Source of the DNA: 21-14-0-10-47-8 sp966211455 | GTDB lineage: Bacteria > Bdellovibrionota > Bdellovibrionia > Bdellovibrionales > Bdellovibrionaceae | Direction of reading: 5' to 3' | Length of the DNA: 64,000 bases | Assembly: GCA_966211455.1 (NCBI GenBank) | Contig: CBIHNI010000006.1 | Location: forward strand, 124,001 to 188,000 | Shown: positions 35,540 through 43,366 of the stretch, one piece after another | How positions within the stretch are numbered: position 1 is the stretch's first letter | Layout of the letters: the number at the start of each line of letters is the position of its first letter | The notes under the pieces: generated by a model | What the model saw: only the letters and a program-made list of their open reading frames with translations | Told to the model about the DNA's origin: nothing | The model's database searches: none | Position numbers and translations under genes: made by a program

Positions 35540-35747
35540 TCTGAGGGAAAGACATTAAAATCTAAAATGGCTGATCTACACCCAAAGGCGGCTGCGATCT
35601 GCACTGTATCTCGAAGCCCCTGTTAGCTTCCGCAAGCCAGCTGATCAAACTCTGGTCGATCATTTTGAATCAATCTCAAATCGAAGCAAAAATTCACCTG
35701 TAAGCCCATGAAACTACACAGGAATTTACATGCTTCAGCTTGAGTCA

Positions 35748-35763
35748 TGGCACCGCCCTTGCT
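35748..35763 (+). promoter_or_regulatory. Strong sigma-54 (-24/-12) promoter candidate
   Basis: TGGCACCGCCCTTGCT matches the consensus TGGCAC-N5-TTGC exactly, with GG (35749-35750) and GC (35761-35762) 12 bases apart. Transcription would start near 35774, 15 bases before the ATG at 35789. Confidence 0.7.
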
Positions 35764-35788
35764 TTTCCTAAGGGCATTGGGGGAAACA

Positions 35789-36544
35789 ATGAAAGCCTGG
35801 AATGTTCAAAAAGCTCTGCAAGTTGGATTGTGTGTTGTGGCGATAGCAGCTTTGGTTGGATGCGGAAAATCGAAAAGTTCGGATGGTTTTGGCAGCACCA
35901 ACAACTCTTCCACCTCACCCTCATCATCGGATGCGATTGCTCAGTGCTCACAAGATGTCGCAAACAACTCGAACATCAAAGTGCAAGTCATGCAGTATGT
36001 GGATCAGTACGGACAAGCGCGCACGGATTACGTCCGCGTGAAGCTTTCGAAAATTCCTTCGACGTGGATGACCAGCAACTGGGATTTAAACGTCAAGCGC
36101 TGGGCCGTTTCGCCAGATAACAAATCTTCAATGGACAACACAGCTTTGTATTATCAATTTGAAAAGCGCACAGCTTCTGGCTTTCAGTTGCTTTCAAATT
36201 ACTCGTACCAAGTCTTCAACTGGGACGAAGTTCAGCAAATGGCCGATTACGCCGGAATCGATGACGGCGCCTTCTTCAATTCGGTTTCTTTGCTGGTCAA
36301 TTTGAAAGGCGATTCTGGATCCTTTCAAGCCCTGCGTGTTGCCTTCTCTCAAGGGGGAGCCAACGGCAGCGTGATCCATTATGTTGATGTCTTGATTCCA
36401 ACATTCCAAGCCGATCCAGCCAAATACAACGCGGACTCTCGCCATCCTTACACGCTGCAGATCCTGCACCCACTGAAAGACAAAGCAGGCCAAGGCTGGA
36501 CACAGTCCCAATACCTGGATTTCACCAAAAGCTTCTGCTTCTAG
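35789..36544 (+). CDS. Lipoprotein of unknown function, sigma-54 driven
   Basis: A 251-residue predicted lipoprotein. The signal sequence ends in the lipobox ALVGC (Cys about 25), followed by a Ser/Asn-rich linker (about 27-50). The mature part has QVMQYVDQYGQARTDYVRVKLSKIP, LYYQFEKRTASGFQLLSNYSYQVFNWDEV and a C-terminal LHPLKDKAGQGW. No family was recognised; the mature part looks beta-rich. The ATG at 35789 is chosen because GGGGGA precedes it and because the sigma-54 promoter covers the alternative start at 35747. A terminator follows at 36590-36617. Confidence 0.75.
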   Translation: MKAWNVQKALQVGLCVVAIAALVGCGKSKSSDGFGSTNNSSTSPSSSDAIAQCSQDVANNSNIKVQVMQYVDQYGQARTDYVRVKLSKIPSTWMTSNWDLNVKRWAVSPDNKSSMDNTALYYQFEKRTASGFQLLSNYSYQVFNWDEVQQMADYAGIDDGAFFNSVSLLVNLKGDSGSFQALRVAFSQGGANGSVIHYVDVLIPTFQADPAKYNADSRHPYTLQILHPLKDKAGQGWTQSQYLDFTKSFCF

Positions 36545-36556
36545 CCCCATTCTCAA

Positions 36557-36590
36557 TTTTCCATTGTCCATTTTCCATTGTCCATTTTCC
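36557..36590 (+). repeat. 14-bp tandem repeat (about 2.4 copies)
   Basis: TTTTCCATTGTCCA occurs twice in tandem (36557-36570 and 36571-36584) followed by TTTTCC. It lies between a stop codon and the terminator and could be a slippage-prone tract. Confidence 0.7.
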
Positions 36591-36617
36591 AAAAAGCCGG
36601 GCCCACCCGGCTTTTTT
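36591..36617. terminator. Rho-independent terminator (bidirectional)
   Basis: AAAAAGCCGGG and CCCGGCTTTTTT form a strong stem with a short CCCA-like loop. It has A-rich and T-rich flanks on both sides and lies between two convergent genes. Confidence 0.85.
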
Positions 36618-37492
36618 CAGTGGCTGGATTCCTGACTGACCTCTTCGGTTTGCATGTTCTCGCCATGACGATAGCGATCCACCAAGGACGAATCCGTCGT
36701 CGGAAACGAAAACAAAAGCGAATGCACATTCTGAGCGGTGTCTTCTTGGGTGACTGCAATGTAAGTGAGCTCTTTCGTCAGGTGATCCGGAAATTCACGA
36801 ATGAAAGTGACCAAGGTGTTGCCCTGAAGATCGTTGCTGCGCCAAATCTCGTCGGCATTTTCGATCGTCTCTTCACGACACTCGGCCCCCAAAGCCTGAA
36901 ACTGCTCGAAAGGAACATCACCCTCTGCTCGCAATTTCAGCATCGACAGGAAAAGTCCGATGGCCATTGGGTCACCCTCGGCCAACGAATCCCCTTCCAA
37001 GGCGCCAAAGCCGACCTCTTCAAAAGCGCGATCATAGACCAGATCGCCGCGACGGTACTTGGAAACCAGATCCAAATCGCGCGTGACAAAATGCAGGAAA
37101 ATGAAAGTCGGTTCATCTTCGGATGACACATAGGTCACCGCGACGTGAAAGGCATTCACCTCGTCCAGAGGCCGCAGAAAATGAAAAATCGGAAACTCGG
37201 CGAAAGTTTTCTCGTCGTACCAAATCTCGGCCGGCTCATCCAAAGTGATGTCCAGCTCGCTTCCCATATCGGCGATATCGCCTTCGCTCATGTCGTCAGC
37301 CTTGCGATAGCTTTGATGCTCCTTTTCCAGAGCTTCAATTTGCGGTTTGAAATATTCGTAAAGCTCTTTTTCGCTATCGAAAACCAGACCAGCTTGCTGA
37401 TCGATGACAATTTCCGGGAGCTTTCGTCGAAAACGCACGCCTTTGGCTTTCAACTTCTTGGGCTTTTTCGAGGGAACTTTCGACTTGGCGAT
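36617..37492 (-). CDS. Acidic protein of unknown function, possible ATC start
   Basis: 291 residues if read from ATC at 37492, or 278 from TTG at 37453. The N-terminus is strongly basic (AKSKVPSKKPKKLKAKGVRFRRK). The rest is acidic and appears globular, with HVAVTYVSSEDEPTFIFLHFV and TLVTFIREFP. No signal peptide or known domain was found. A perfect AAGGAGG lies 5 bases before ATC-GCC-AAG-TCG. No ATG, GTG or TTG occurs between an in-frame stop and that site, whereas the TTG at 37453 has only a poor AAGAAG abutting it. The product therefore probably begins at the ATC or at a changed start codon. Confidence 0.6.
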   Translation of the reverse strand: MAKSKVPSKKPKKLKAKGVRFRRKLPEIVIDQQAGLVFDSEKELYEYFKPQIEALEKEHQSYRKADDMSEGDIADMGSELDITLDEPAEIWYDEKTFAEFPIFHFLRPLDEVNAFHVAVTYVSSEDEPTFIFLHFVTRDLDLVSKYRRGDLVYDRAFEEVGFGALEGDSLAEGDPMAIGLFLSMLKLRAEGDVPFEQFQALGAECREETIENADEIWRSNDLQGNTLVTFIREFPDHLTKELTYIAVTQEDTAQNVHSLLFSFPTTDSSLVDRYRHGENMQTEEVSQESSH

Positions 37493-37799
37493 ACAGGCCT
37501 CCTTGATGTCTTGACGCTATCATCACCTTGCCAAATTCCAAAGAGCGCCATTTGATTTGCCTTGTCATAATCTTTACTAAAACTTGCAAGTCGAAGGAAT
37601 TTTTCTCACCATAAAGTTGAGGGGATTTCTGTTGTCGTCAAATTGCTGGAATCAAGGATTGATTCACCGATCATCGGACGATCGGAAAAAAAGCGGACGA
37701 CTTAAATCAGGATGAAACAGACCCACTGACGAGCTGACGAGCACTGACAGGTGAATTCAGGAAGCGAATTCTGACGAGCGGTAACTAAGGAGGGGTGGC
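37493..37799. other. 307-base intergenic region with short repeats
   Basis: Between two divergent genes. TGACGAGC or close copies recur three or more times between about 37728 and 37778. CCGATC...GATCGG (37667-37685) forms a six-base inverted repeat. It presumably contains both promoters; no clear sigma-70 or sigma-54 site was picked out. Confidence 0.4.
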
Positions 37800-38192
37800 G
37801 TGTCTGGACAGGAAAATGATCAGGCCAATCGGGCTGGGAACTCTGGAAAAAAAGACGAAAAGCAAGATAAAGCGGCCAAATCCGCGCAAGAGAAAAGTCT
37901 CGAGCGCATGGAAGCTCTCCTGAAACAATCCGCTATGGGCATTCACATCCTTTTCGACAATCAGTCCATCGCCAAAGTGATGGGCCAAGGCAAAGACGAC
38001 AAAGATTTTTTCGATTTTAACAAAATGAAGCGCGTGCAAGACGTGATGACCGAGCTGATCGCCAAAAAATCTTATTACGAAAAGGTTTCTTTCCTGCGTG
38101 ACCTGGACGAAGAAGCTTTCGAGATGTTGGTGCGCACCTACTTCCATATCGTCGAAAACACCGTTCGCGCCGCCACCGAGCAGCACCACTGA
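37800..38192 (+). CDS. Small charged protein of unknown function
   Basis: A 130-residue cytoplasmic protein starting at GTG 37800 behind AAGGAGGGG. The N-terminal 40 residues are Lys/Gly/Asn-rich and look disordered. The rest is helical (LERMEALLKQSAMGIHILFDNQ, FLRDLDEEAFEMLVRTYFHIVE). No known domain. It precedes a small secreted peptide and a coiled coil-Hsp20 gene on the same strand. Confidence 0.7.
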   Translation: MSGQENDQANRAGNSGKKDEKQDKAAKSAQEKSLERMEALLKQSAMGIHILFDNQSIAKVMGQGKDDKDFFDFNKMKRVQDVMTELIAKKSYYEKVSFLRDLDEEAFEMLVRTYFHIVENTVRAATEQHH

Positions 38193-38245
38193 GCCCCGAC
38201 GCCCAAAGACTTTAAGCTTTACCCGCAAAATGCCGATCCAATGGC

Positions 38246-38551
38246 ATGCGGATTCTTTTTTTTCTGATTTTGTCGATCCACATTCCGGCTGCGGCTGAAT
38301 ACCGCATGTTTTTGCTGCAGATCACCGGCAGCGACGGAAAACCCAAAGCGCAGATCCGCAGCAATCTCGACCCCGACCAATATCGAGGCTACTACCCTTT
38401 AAAGGAAGGCGAAACCATCACCTACACCGACACCTGGATGTGCTGGGATCGCACCAATGACAAGCCCGCCTGCCCCAGTCCGCGCGATCTGGCAAGCGTC
38501 TCCGATACGAATGCGCCTGCCGCACCCCCGACCGCGACAACCCCTCCCTGA
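38246..38551 (+). CDS. Small secreted Pro-tailed protein
   Basis: 101 residues. A signal peptide (MRILFFLILSIHIPAAA, cleaved near AAA-E) precedes a short mature domain with YRMFLLQITGSDGKPKAQIRS. Two cysteines (in WMCWD and KPACPSPR) could form one disulfide, and the end is Pro/Thr/Ala-rich. No family was recognised. The reading frame is short, but the signal peptide and amino-acid mix make it credible. Confidence 0.6.
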   Translation: MRILFFLILSIHIPAAAEYRMFLLQITGSDGKPKAQIRSNLDPDQYRGYYPLKEGETITYTDTWMCWDRTNDKPACPSPRDLASVSDTNAPAAPPTATTPP

Positions 38552-38594
38552 GACCAGTTTCCGGCCTCCCACGCTCTGATCAAGTGTTTCACCA

Positions 38595-38603
38595 TGATAC
38601 ACT
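38595..38603 (+). promoter_or_regulatory. Candidate extended -10 box (leaderless start)
   Basis: TGATACACT is followed by 9 bases and the ATG at 38613, with no clear ribosome-binding site between. Confidence 0.35.
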
Positions 38604-38612
38604 GAAAGCATC

Positions 38613-40175
38613 ATGGCATCAGAAATCTCGACGCAAAAAAGGAATAACACCGAAGAGCTCAACGAGCTTCAAAAAGAGCATCAAAAGAAACGTCGCGAGC
38701 TGGTTCGCAATCAGCAACAAGACTTAGAGGATCTGCGCGAATCTTACCGTCAACAGCGCAATGACGTTCAAAGCAGCAACGATGCCGTGATCAATCATTT
38801 GAAAAAATCCGGCAAACAGGTCACCGAAAGCATCCGCGAAGAAAATCAGGGCCAAATCCAAAACGCCAAAGAGCAAGGCTCGCGCGAAGTGGCCACCTAC
38901 AAAAAGTACGTCGAAAAAAACCAAAAAGCCCTCAACGCCCAAAACGCCGAGGCCGAAACGCAAGCCGAAGAGCGCATGAAGGCCATCAACACCCGCGAAA
39001 ACCAGCAGCAGGCCAAAATCCAAAAAGAGGCGCAAGAGTCCCTGCGCAAACAGCAAGATCAAATCAACCGCGTGCAAAATGAAGCGAACAACGAGATCAC
39101 TCGCATTTACCAAAACGGCAACGAAAAGCGCGCAAGCCTTCAGCAGAAAAACGCCGACGAACTTCGTCAGCTGAACGAGCGCTATCACAAAACCGTGCAG
39201 ACCGAAACCGCCCTCCGCAACGACACTTTGGAAAAGCAGCGCGCGCAAAGCAACGAGACATTGAAGAAACAGCAGATCTCGAACGAAACCCGCATTCGTG
39301 ACGAGCAATTGCGCGGCGAAAACAATCTCAATTCGGTGAAACAGAAATTCAAAGTCGAAACCCAAAAGCAGCAGGCCGACGGCCAAGCCCGCCTGGATCG
39401 CGAAAGACAAGAAAATCAACAGAAACTGAACCGCGAGGTTTTGCGCGGTCGCGATCAGCAAGAAAAAGTCTACAACGAAAGCGAAGCGCACATCCAATCG
39501 GTTCACGAAGACGGCGAACGCAAAGTCAAAGAGCAAAAGGTCATCTATGACGACAAGCTGAAACGCCAAGACGAGTCTTACAAATACGAATCCCAAAAGC
39601 AGCGCACCCAGTACGAAGCGCAATCGTCCGAAATGCAGAAGAACTATCAAGCGGCTTTCCAGCGCAATAAGGAAATTCAAGACGGAAACTTAAAGCGTCA
39701 GAACGAGCATTTCCAGGAAAGCTACAAGATCAACGACGTCGCCCACAAAAACTCGCTCAAAAGTCAGGATCAAGTTTTTGATCGCGAGCTGAACGAGCTG
39801 AAACAAAATCAGCTCACCGAAGCGGCCCGTTACGACAATAAAGCCAACGATCCCTTCTTTAAAATTCAAAATCGCGGCAGCAAGCTGACCGAAAATTCGC
39901 ACTCTTACGTGCTTCGTGCCTACTCGCCCGAAAAAGACAAAGACGGCGTTAAAATCCGCGTCCAGGGCGACCGTGCAGTCGTGGCCGGCTCGCGCTCGTT
40001 CAAAGATCAAATCAAAGAAGAAGACAAAACGGTTTCGACAAACTCTTATCAGACATTCCGCGAAGAGTTTAAATTCGAGCACCCCGTCGCGCAGAATGCG
40101 ATTCAGCAGCAACGGGATGGCGACTTTCTTGAATTTGTGATTCCTAAAATCGGATCGTTATCGAAAAAGGTCTAA
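38613..40175 (+). CDS. Long coiled coil fused to an Hsp20/alpha-crystallin domain
   Basis: 520 residues. Residues 1 to about 425 are almost all E, K, Q, N and R with heptad character, no prolines, and many repeated short blocks (ENQQ, KQQ, NEA). They should form a very long coiled coil of several hundred angstroms. Residues about 430-515 read as a small-heat-shock domain: YVLRAYSPEKDKDGVKIRVQG, VVAGSRSF, NSYQTFREEFKFEHPV and the closing DGDFLEFVIPKIG, which follow the alpha-crystallin strand order. No signal peptide or TM is present, so it is cytosolic. It may form a filament or scaffold with chaperone heads. The pairing is unusual and its function unknown. Confidence 0.8.
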   Translation: MASEISTQKRNNTEELNELQKEHQKKRRELVRNQQQDLEDLRESYRQQRNDVQSSNDAVINHLKKSGKQVTESIREENQGQIQNAKEQGSREVATYKKYVEKNQKALNAQNAEAETQAEERMKAINTRENQQQAKIQKEAQESLRKQQDQINRVQNEANNEITRIYQNGNEKRASLQQKNADELRQLNERYHKTVQTETALRNDTLEKQRAQSNETLKKQQISNETRIRDEQLRGENNLNSVKQKFKVETQKQQADGQARLDRERQENQQKLNREVLRGRDQQEKVYNESEAHIQSVHEDGERKVKEQKVIYDDKLKRQDESYKYESQKQRTQYEAQSSEMQKNYQAAFQRNKEIQDGNLKRQNEHFQESYKINDVAHKNSLKSQDQVFDRELNELKQNQLTEAARYDNKANDPFFKIQNRGSKLTENSHSYVLRAYSPEKDKDGVKIRVQGDRAVVAGSRSFKDQIKEEDKTVSTNSYQTFREEFKFEHPVAQNAIQQQRDGDFLEFVIPKIGSLSKKV

Positions 40176-40178
40176 GGA

Positions 40179-40415
40179 TTAGACCTTCATCAGGTAGCGA
40201 ATTTCTCGCATCATAAATTGCATTCGAGCCTGCATATCTGAAAGCTGTTTCATATTGGCTTCCAGTTGCTCTAAAAGATCTGTCTCCTGAACTGGCACAT
40301 CCGCCATTTCATGGTAGGCCAACTGAGCGGAATACATTCCATCGGTCGCGCCTGAAGATGAAATTTCCGATGACACCAAAGTCGACAAATCCATTTCCGT
40401 TTGCGGTGTTCTCAT
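40179..40415 (-). CDS. Small hypothetical protein
   Basis: 78 residues from ATG 40415, which has GGGAG 6 bases upstream; an upstream in-frame start at 40445 lies before this ribosome site. The C-terminal half is a predicted amphipathic helix (LLEQLEANMKQLSDMQARMQFMMREIRYL) suited to coiled-coil pairing. It converges on the coiled coil-Hsp20 gene with a gap of only 3 bases. No known family. Confidence 0.6.
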   Translation of the reverse strand: MRTPQTEMDLSTLVSSEISSSGATDGMYSAQLAYHEMADVPVQETDLLEQLEANMKQLSDMQARMQFMMREIRYLMKV

Positions 40416-40514
40416 ACTTTCTCCCTTTTCACACGTATTCCCCATATCAAAGTCTAGGTCCTACGCTCGATTTCTCAACTTAAATTCCCTTACATAGAAA
40501 TATTACATATCTGG

Positions 40515-41141
40515 TCAATACTCACATTTCAGGTCTTCGATATCGACAGACGCAATGCTCGTACGCTTGGTTTGAGCTGACAGATAAGTCGCCATCACAC
40601 TGCCCGAATCGTCCCGGTGCTTCAAACCCAGAACATGTCCCAGCTCGTGCACCAGGATACTTTCCAAATGGACGTCGCTTCCGGCTTTCGGAGCCTCCAG
40701 ATAGAAATCAAAATTTTTGTCATTGATTCGGATGTCGGCTTCTTTGATCTGATCGCCGACCCAATACACGGATGTGCGCGCCTGCTCGGTGGATTTATTG
40801 CTTTCCCAACTGGTCATCCAATAAATGACATTCATTCCATCCTGGCTTGGCCCTGGGCTCTGGTAACCGGTCTGCTGAATGCGGAACACAGCTCGCCCCA
40901 TGGTTTGCTCCCAACGAGCAATCGCCTTCTCTAAGGCTGGCAACATGGCCGTGGGAAAAGACTCGTGAACATACAAAGGGATGGTGCCGCTATCTTTCCA
41001 AGAGATTCTCTCGCCATAAACGTTTTGAACGAAGCCACAATCAGGTTGGGCTTCGCGCTTGGTTCCGCAATTGACCAAGACAAAACAAACAGCTGGAAGA
41101 AGCAACGTGAGCCATCGCTTCCGAAATCGAGAGAGCTTCAT
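40515..41141 (-). CDS. Lipoprotein matrixin-like zinc metalloprotease
   Basis: 208 residues. The N-terminus is a lipoprotein signal with LVNC (Cys25). The catalytic zinc site is HELGHVLGLKH (H165, E166, H169, H175), followed by the methionine of a Met-turn (SVM, M183), as in M10 and M57-type metzincins. The spacing H-E-x-x-H-x-x-G-x-x-H is complete. The substrate is unknown; a secreted or outer-membrane-anchored protease fits prey degradation. A 517-base gap lies upstream. Confidence 0.85.
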   Translation of the reverse strand: MKLSRFRKRWLTLLLPAVCFVLVNCGTKREAQPDCGFVQNVYGERISWKDSGTIPLYVHESFPTAMLPALEKAIARWEQTMGRAVFRIQQTGYQSPGPSQDGMNVIYWMTSWESNKSTEQARTSVYWVGDQIKEADIRINDKNFDFYLEAPKAGSDVHLESILVHELGHVLGLKHRDDSGSVMATYLSAQTKRTSIASVDIEDLKCEY

Positions 41142-41658
41142 ACTGTTTCCACATTACAAAGCCGAAGCCAACCCCAGTATTTTTCTAAGTCGCTAAAATA
41201 ACTTGGCTTTTGCCATATCATCCTGAGACAAACAAACCCGTCAAAATCCCTGTCAGCCACAGAAAATCCCAGTTTTTAAATCGATTTTAAAGATAAGCGC
41301 TTGAAATGCCTGCAAAAAATTCCTGTCAAAAGAGTCGACAGTGAAAAGCCCGATGGTGTCACTTCGAATCCAAAAAACTTGGCAAGCGACTTGCTATTAC
41401 ACAAAGGCAAGTGACCTGGCTCTCTCCGCATTCGCGGGATTCTCGAGAGTCGCATACACCTTTCACCCTATCCTGCCTATGCTGGAAGGGGAGCTAAAAC
41501 GAATAGCTCCTCCCTTCCTGTCCGCGCGGAGACAGGCACTTTGAGGTTCCATAAGATTATCTTATGCTAAAACGCCCCTACAGACTGGTGTCACCTTGGG
41601 ACTTTCGCCCAATGCATAAGCAAATGTTATATTGAGTGGCTGAAGGTTGGACAGCGGC
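41142..41658. other. 517-base intergenic region with strong hairpins
   Basis: No reliable gene is seen; a GTG-start frame at 41341-41544 lacks a ribosome site. Around 41484-41518, GGAAGGG-GAGCTA pairs with TAGCTC-CT-CCCTTCC through a 7-base loop. CCTGTC (41517-41522) can pair with GACAGG (41531-41536), so two folds compete. CCGC-ATTC-GCGG near 41430 is another small stem. The region may encode a structured RNA or a long leader on the minus strand for the protease gene. Confidence 0.45.
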
Positions 41659-42348
41659 TTACAAAGCCATTCGGTAGCCAACGCCACGAACGGTCTCGAT
41701 CGAATCGCCCATATCATCTAGCTTCTTACGCAAAGAAGCCATGTGGACGTCGATCGTGCGATCCGTGACATTCAGGTTACCAAGGGCGCGTTCGCGCAGT
41801 TTATCGCGGGTCAAGACCTGGCCCGACTGGCGGAGCAGCTCGCAAAGGATTTTGAATTCAGTGAGGGTCAATGGGATTTCGCTTCCACGCAACATCACGC
41901 GATGAGCAGAGAAATCCACGGTCAGGTCTTTCACAACCAGATTCTTTTGTTGCGCACGATGAGTGCTCTGGGCACGACGCACAAGGGCGTGAGCGCGAGC
42001 AATCAGTTCTTTTACCGAGAACGGCTTGGTCACGTAATCGTCGGCACCCATTTCAAGCGCCTGGATCTTCTCGGCCTCCCCGTCAAGACCGGTCACCATC
42101 ATGATGGGCGTCTCAGAGAAGCGGGCATGGCTGCGAATTTCACGAATGATGTCACGGCCTGATTTTCCAGGCATCATATGATCCAGCAATACAATATTCG
42201 GCTGAAAGGCTTCCAGAGCCTGCAGAACCAGGTCTCCTGACGGCAAACCATGGGCGGCCGCACCTGCATCGACGAATTGCGATACGAGAAACTCTCGGAT
42301 TTCAGATTCATCTTCAACAATCAGGACTCGGAGATTTTGATCAGACAT
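41659..42348 (-). CDS. OmpR/PhoB-family response regulator
   Basis: 229 residues. The receiver domain has an acidic cluster (VEDES), phosphoacceptor Asp in LLDHMMPGKSG (about D56) and KPFS. The C-terminal winged-helix DNA-binding domain ends in RTIDVHMASLRKKL...VRGVGYRM, the OmpR class signature. No kinase gene is adjacent, so it is an orphan regulator here. It binds DNA as a dimer when phosphorylated. Its target genes are unknown. Confidence 0.93.
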   Translation of the reverse strand: MSDQNLRVLIVEDESEIREFLVSQFVDAGAAAHGLPSGDLVLQALEAFQPNIVLLDHMMPGKSGRDIIREIRSHARFSETPIMMVTGLDGEAEKIQALEMGADDYVTKPFSVKELIARAHALVRRAQSTHRAQQKNLVVKDLTVDFSAHRVMLRGSEIPLTLTEFKILCELLRQSGQVLTRDKLRERALGNLNVTDRTIDVHMASLRKKLDDMGDSIETVRGVGYRMAL

Positions 42349-42562
42349 GAGAATTCCTAGCTACCTTACGTATATATAAGCCTTGTTTCATATTCGCATT
42401 TTGTTTTGCGCAGAGATCTATTTATGAATTGAATGTGCTTCGTGTAAAATAAATTTTTCCTTAATTCCAGAAAAATTGAGGTTCTCCCCTCTGGAACTAA
42501 ATTAAAAAACTAGATGCGCTGAGACAGCTGAAGATTAAAAAATACGCTCTTTTATGCCGTTT

Positions 42563-43354
42563 TCACGACATCTTCGAAGGCGGACCGGTGCGTTTGGCGC
42601 GAATAAAAAACCAAATTCCAACAAGCACGAAGGGGATACTGAGCAACTGTCCCATATTCAGAGTCATTTGATTCTCGAAGGATTCTTGGTTCTCTTTGAA
42701 GAATTCGATGACGAATCGGCAGACGAAAACGGCCGCGAGCACAAAGCCAAAGATCATTCCGCGCGGCGTATTCGCCTTCGTTTTCAGATACATGCGATAA
42801 GCAATCGCGAAGATCACAAAGTAACACAGGCTCTCGTAAACCATGGCCGGATGGCGCGGAAACTGATCGACGCGATCAAAAACCACTCCCCAATTTCCTT
42901 CGGTGGGTTTACCTAAGATTTCCGAATTCATCAGGTTTCCCAGCCGAATGAAACCACCCGTCATAACCGTCGGGATGATCAGGCGATCATACAGCCACAT
43001 CAAGGTGAACTCTGGATTTTTGCGCTTGAAGAGCCAAACGGCGATCAGCACGCCCAACACGCCGCCGTGGCTGGCCAAGCCACCTTCCCAGATTTTAAAA
43101 ATTTCTAAAGGATTGCTCAGGTAAAAGACCGGATCATAGAAAAGGCAGTGTCCCAAACGGGCGCCGATGGTGGTTCCCGCGACCAGATGCACAAGCAATG
43201 AATCCAGCTGTTCGGTGGTTTTTCCCTCCCACAGGCAGATCTTGCGCATGATCGAATAACCCAACGTGAAGCCGATCAGAAATCCCAGGCTGTACCAGCG
43301 AAGCTGCAGGAAACCCAAAGAGAAAATAATCGGGTCCACATTCCAATGAATCAT
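42563..43354 (-). CDS. lgt: Prolipoprotein diacylglyceryl transferase Lgt
   Basis: A 263-residue inner-membrane enzyme with about seven TM helices and the family signatures: an early HWNVDP start, GARLGHCLFYDP (the essential Arg/His region) and the phosphatidylglycerol-binding loop GGFIRLGNLMNSEI. It adds diacylglycerol to lipobox cysteines, which the many lipoproteins in this window need. AGGAG precedes the ATG. It is 12 bases after hslO and probably co-transcribed with it. Confidence 0.95.
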   Translation of the reverse strand: MIHWNVDPIIFSLGFLQLRWYSLGFLIGFTLGYSIMRKICLWEGKTTEQLDSLLVHLVAGTTIGARLGHCLFYDPVFYLSNPLEIFKIWEGGLASHGGVLGVLIAVWLFKRKNPEFTLMWLYDRLIIPTVMTGGFIRLGNLMNSEILGKPTEGNWGVVFDRVDQFPRHPAMVYESLCYFVIFAIAYRMYLKTKANTPRGMIFGFVLAAVFVCRFVIEFFKENQESFENQMTLNMGQLLSIPFVLVGIWFFIRAKRTGPPSKMS

Positions 43355-43366
43355 GACAACTCCTGA

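Noticed and set aside
36557..36590. A possible CRISPR-like or VNTR array
   Set aside because: Only 2.4 copies of a 14-mer with no spacers; recorded as a small tandem repeat.
38724..39680. A 318-codon minus-strand frame with very hydrophobic product, looking like a membrane protein
   Set aside because: The hydrophobic look comes from reading the complement of Glu/Lys/Gln codons (Leu/Phe/Val). The sense coiled coil-Hsp20 frame is strong.
41391..41470. A possible cyclic di-GMP-I (GEMM) riboswitch
   Set aside because: AAAGGCAA is present but the conserved GACGCAAAGCC core and receptor were not found.
41341..41544. A 67-codon GTG-start frame in the structured gap
   Set aside because: No ribosome site, and it runs through strong hairpins; treated as non-coding.
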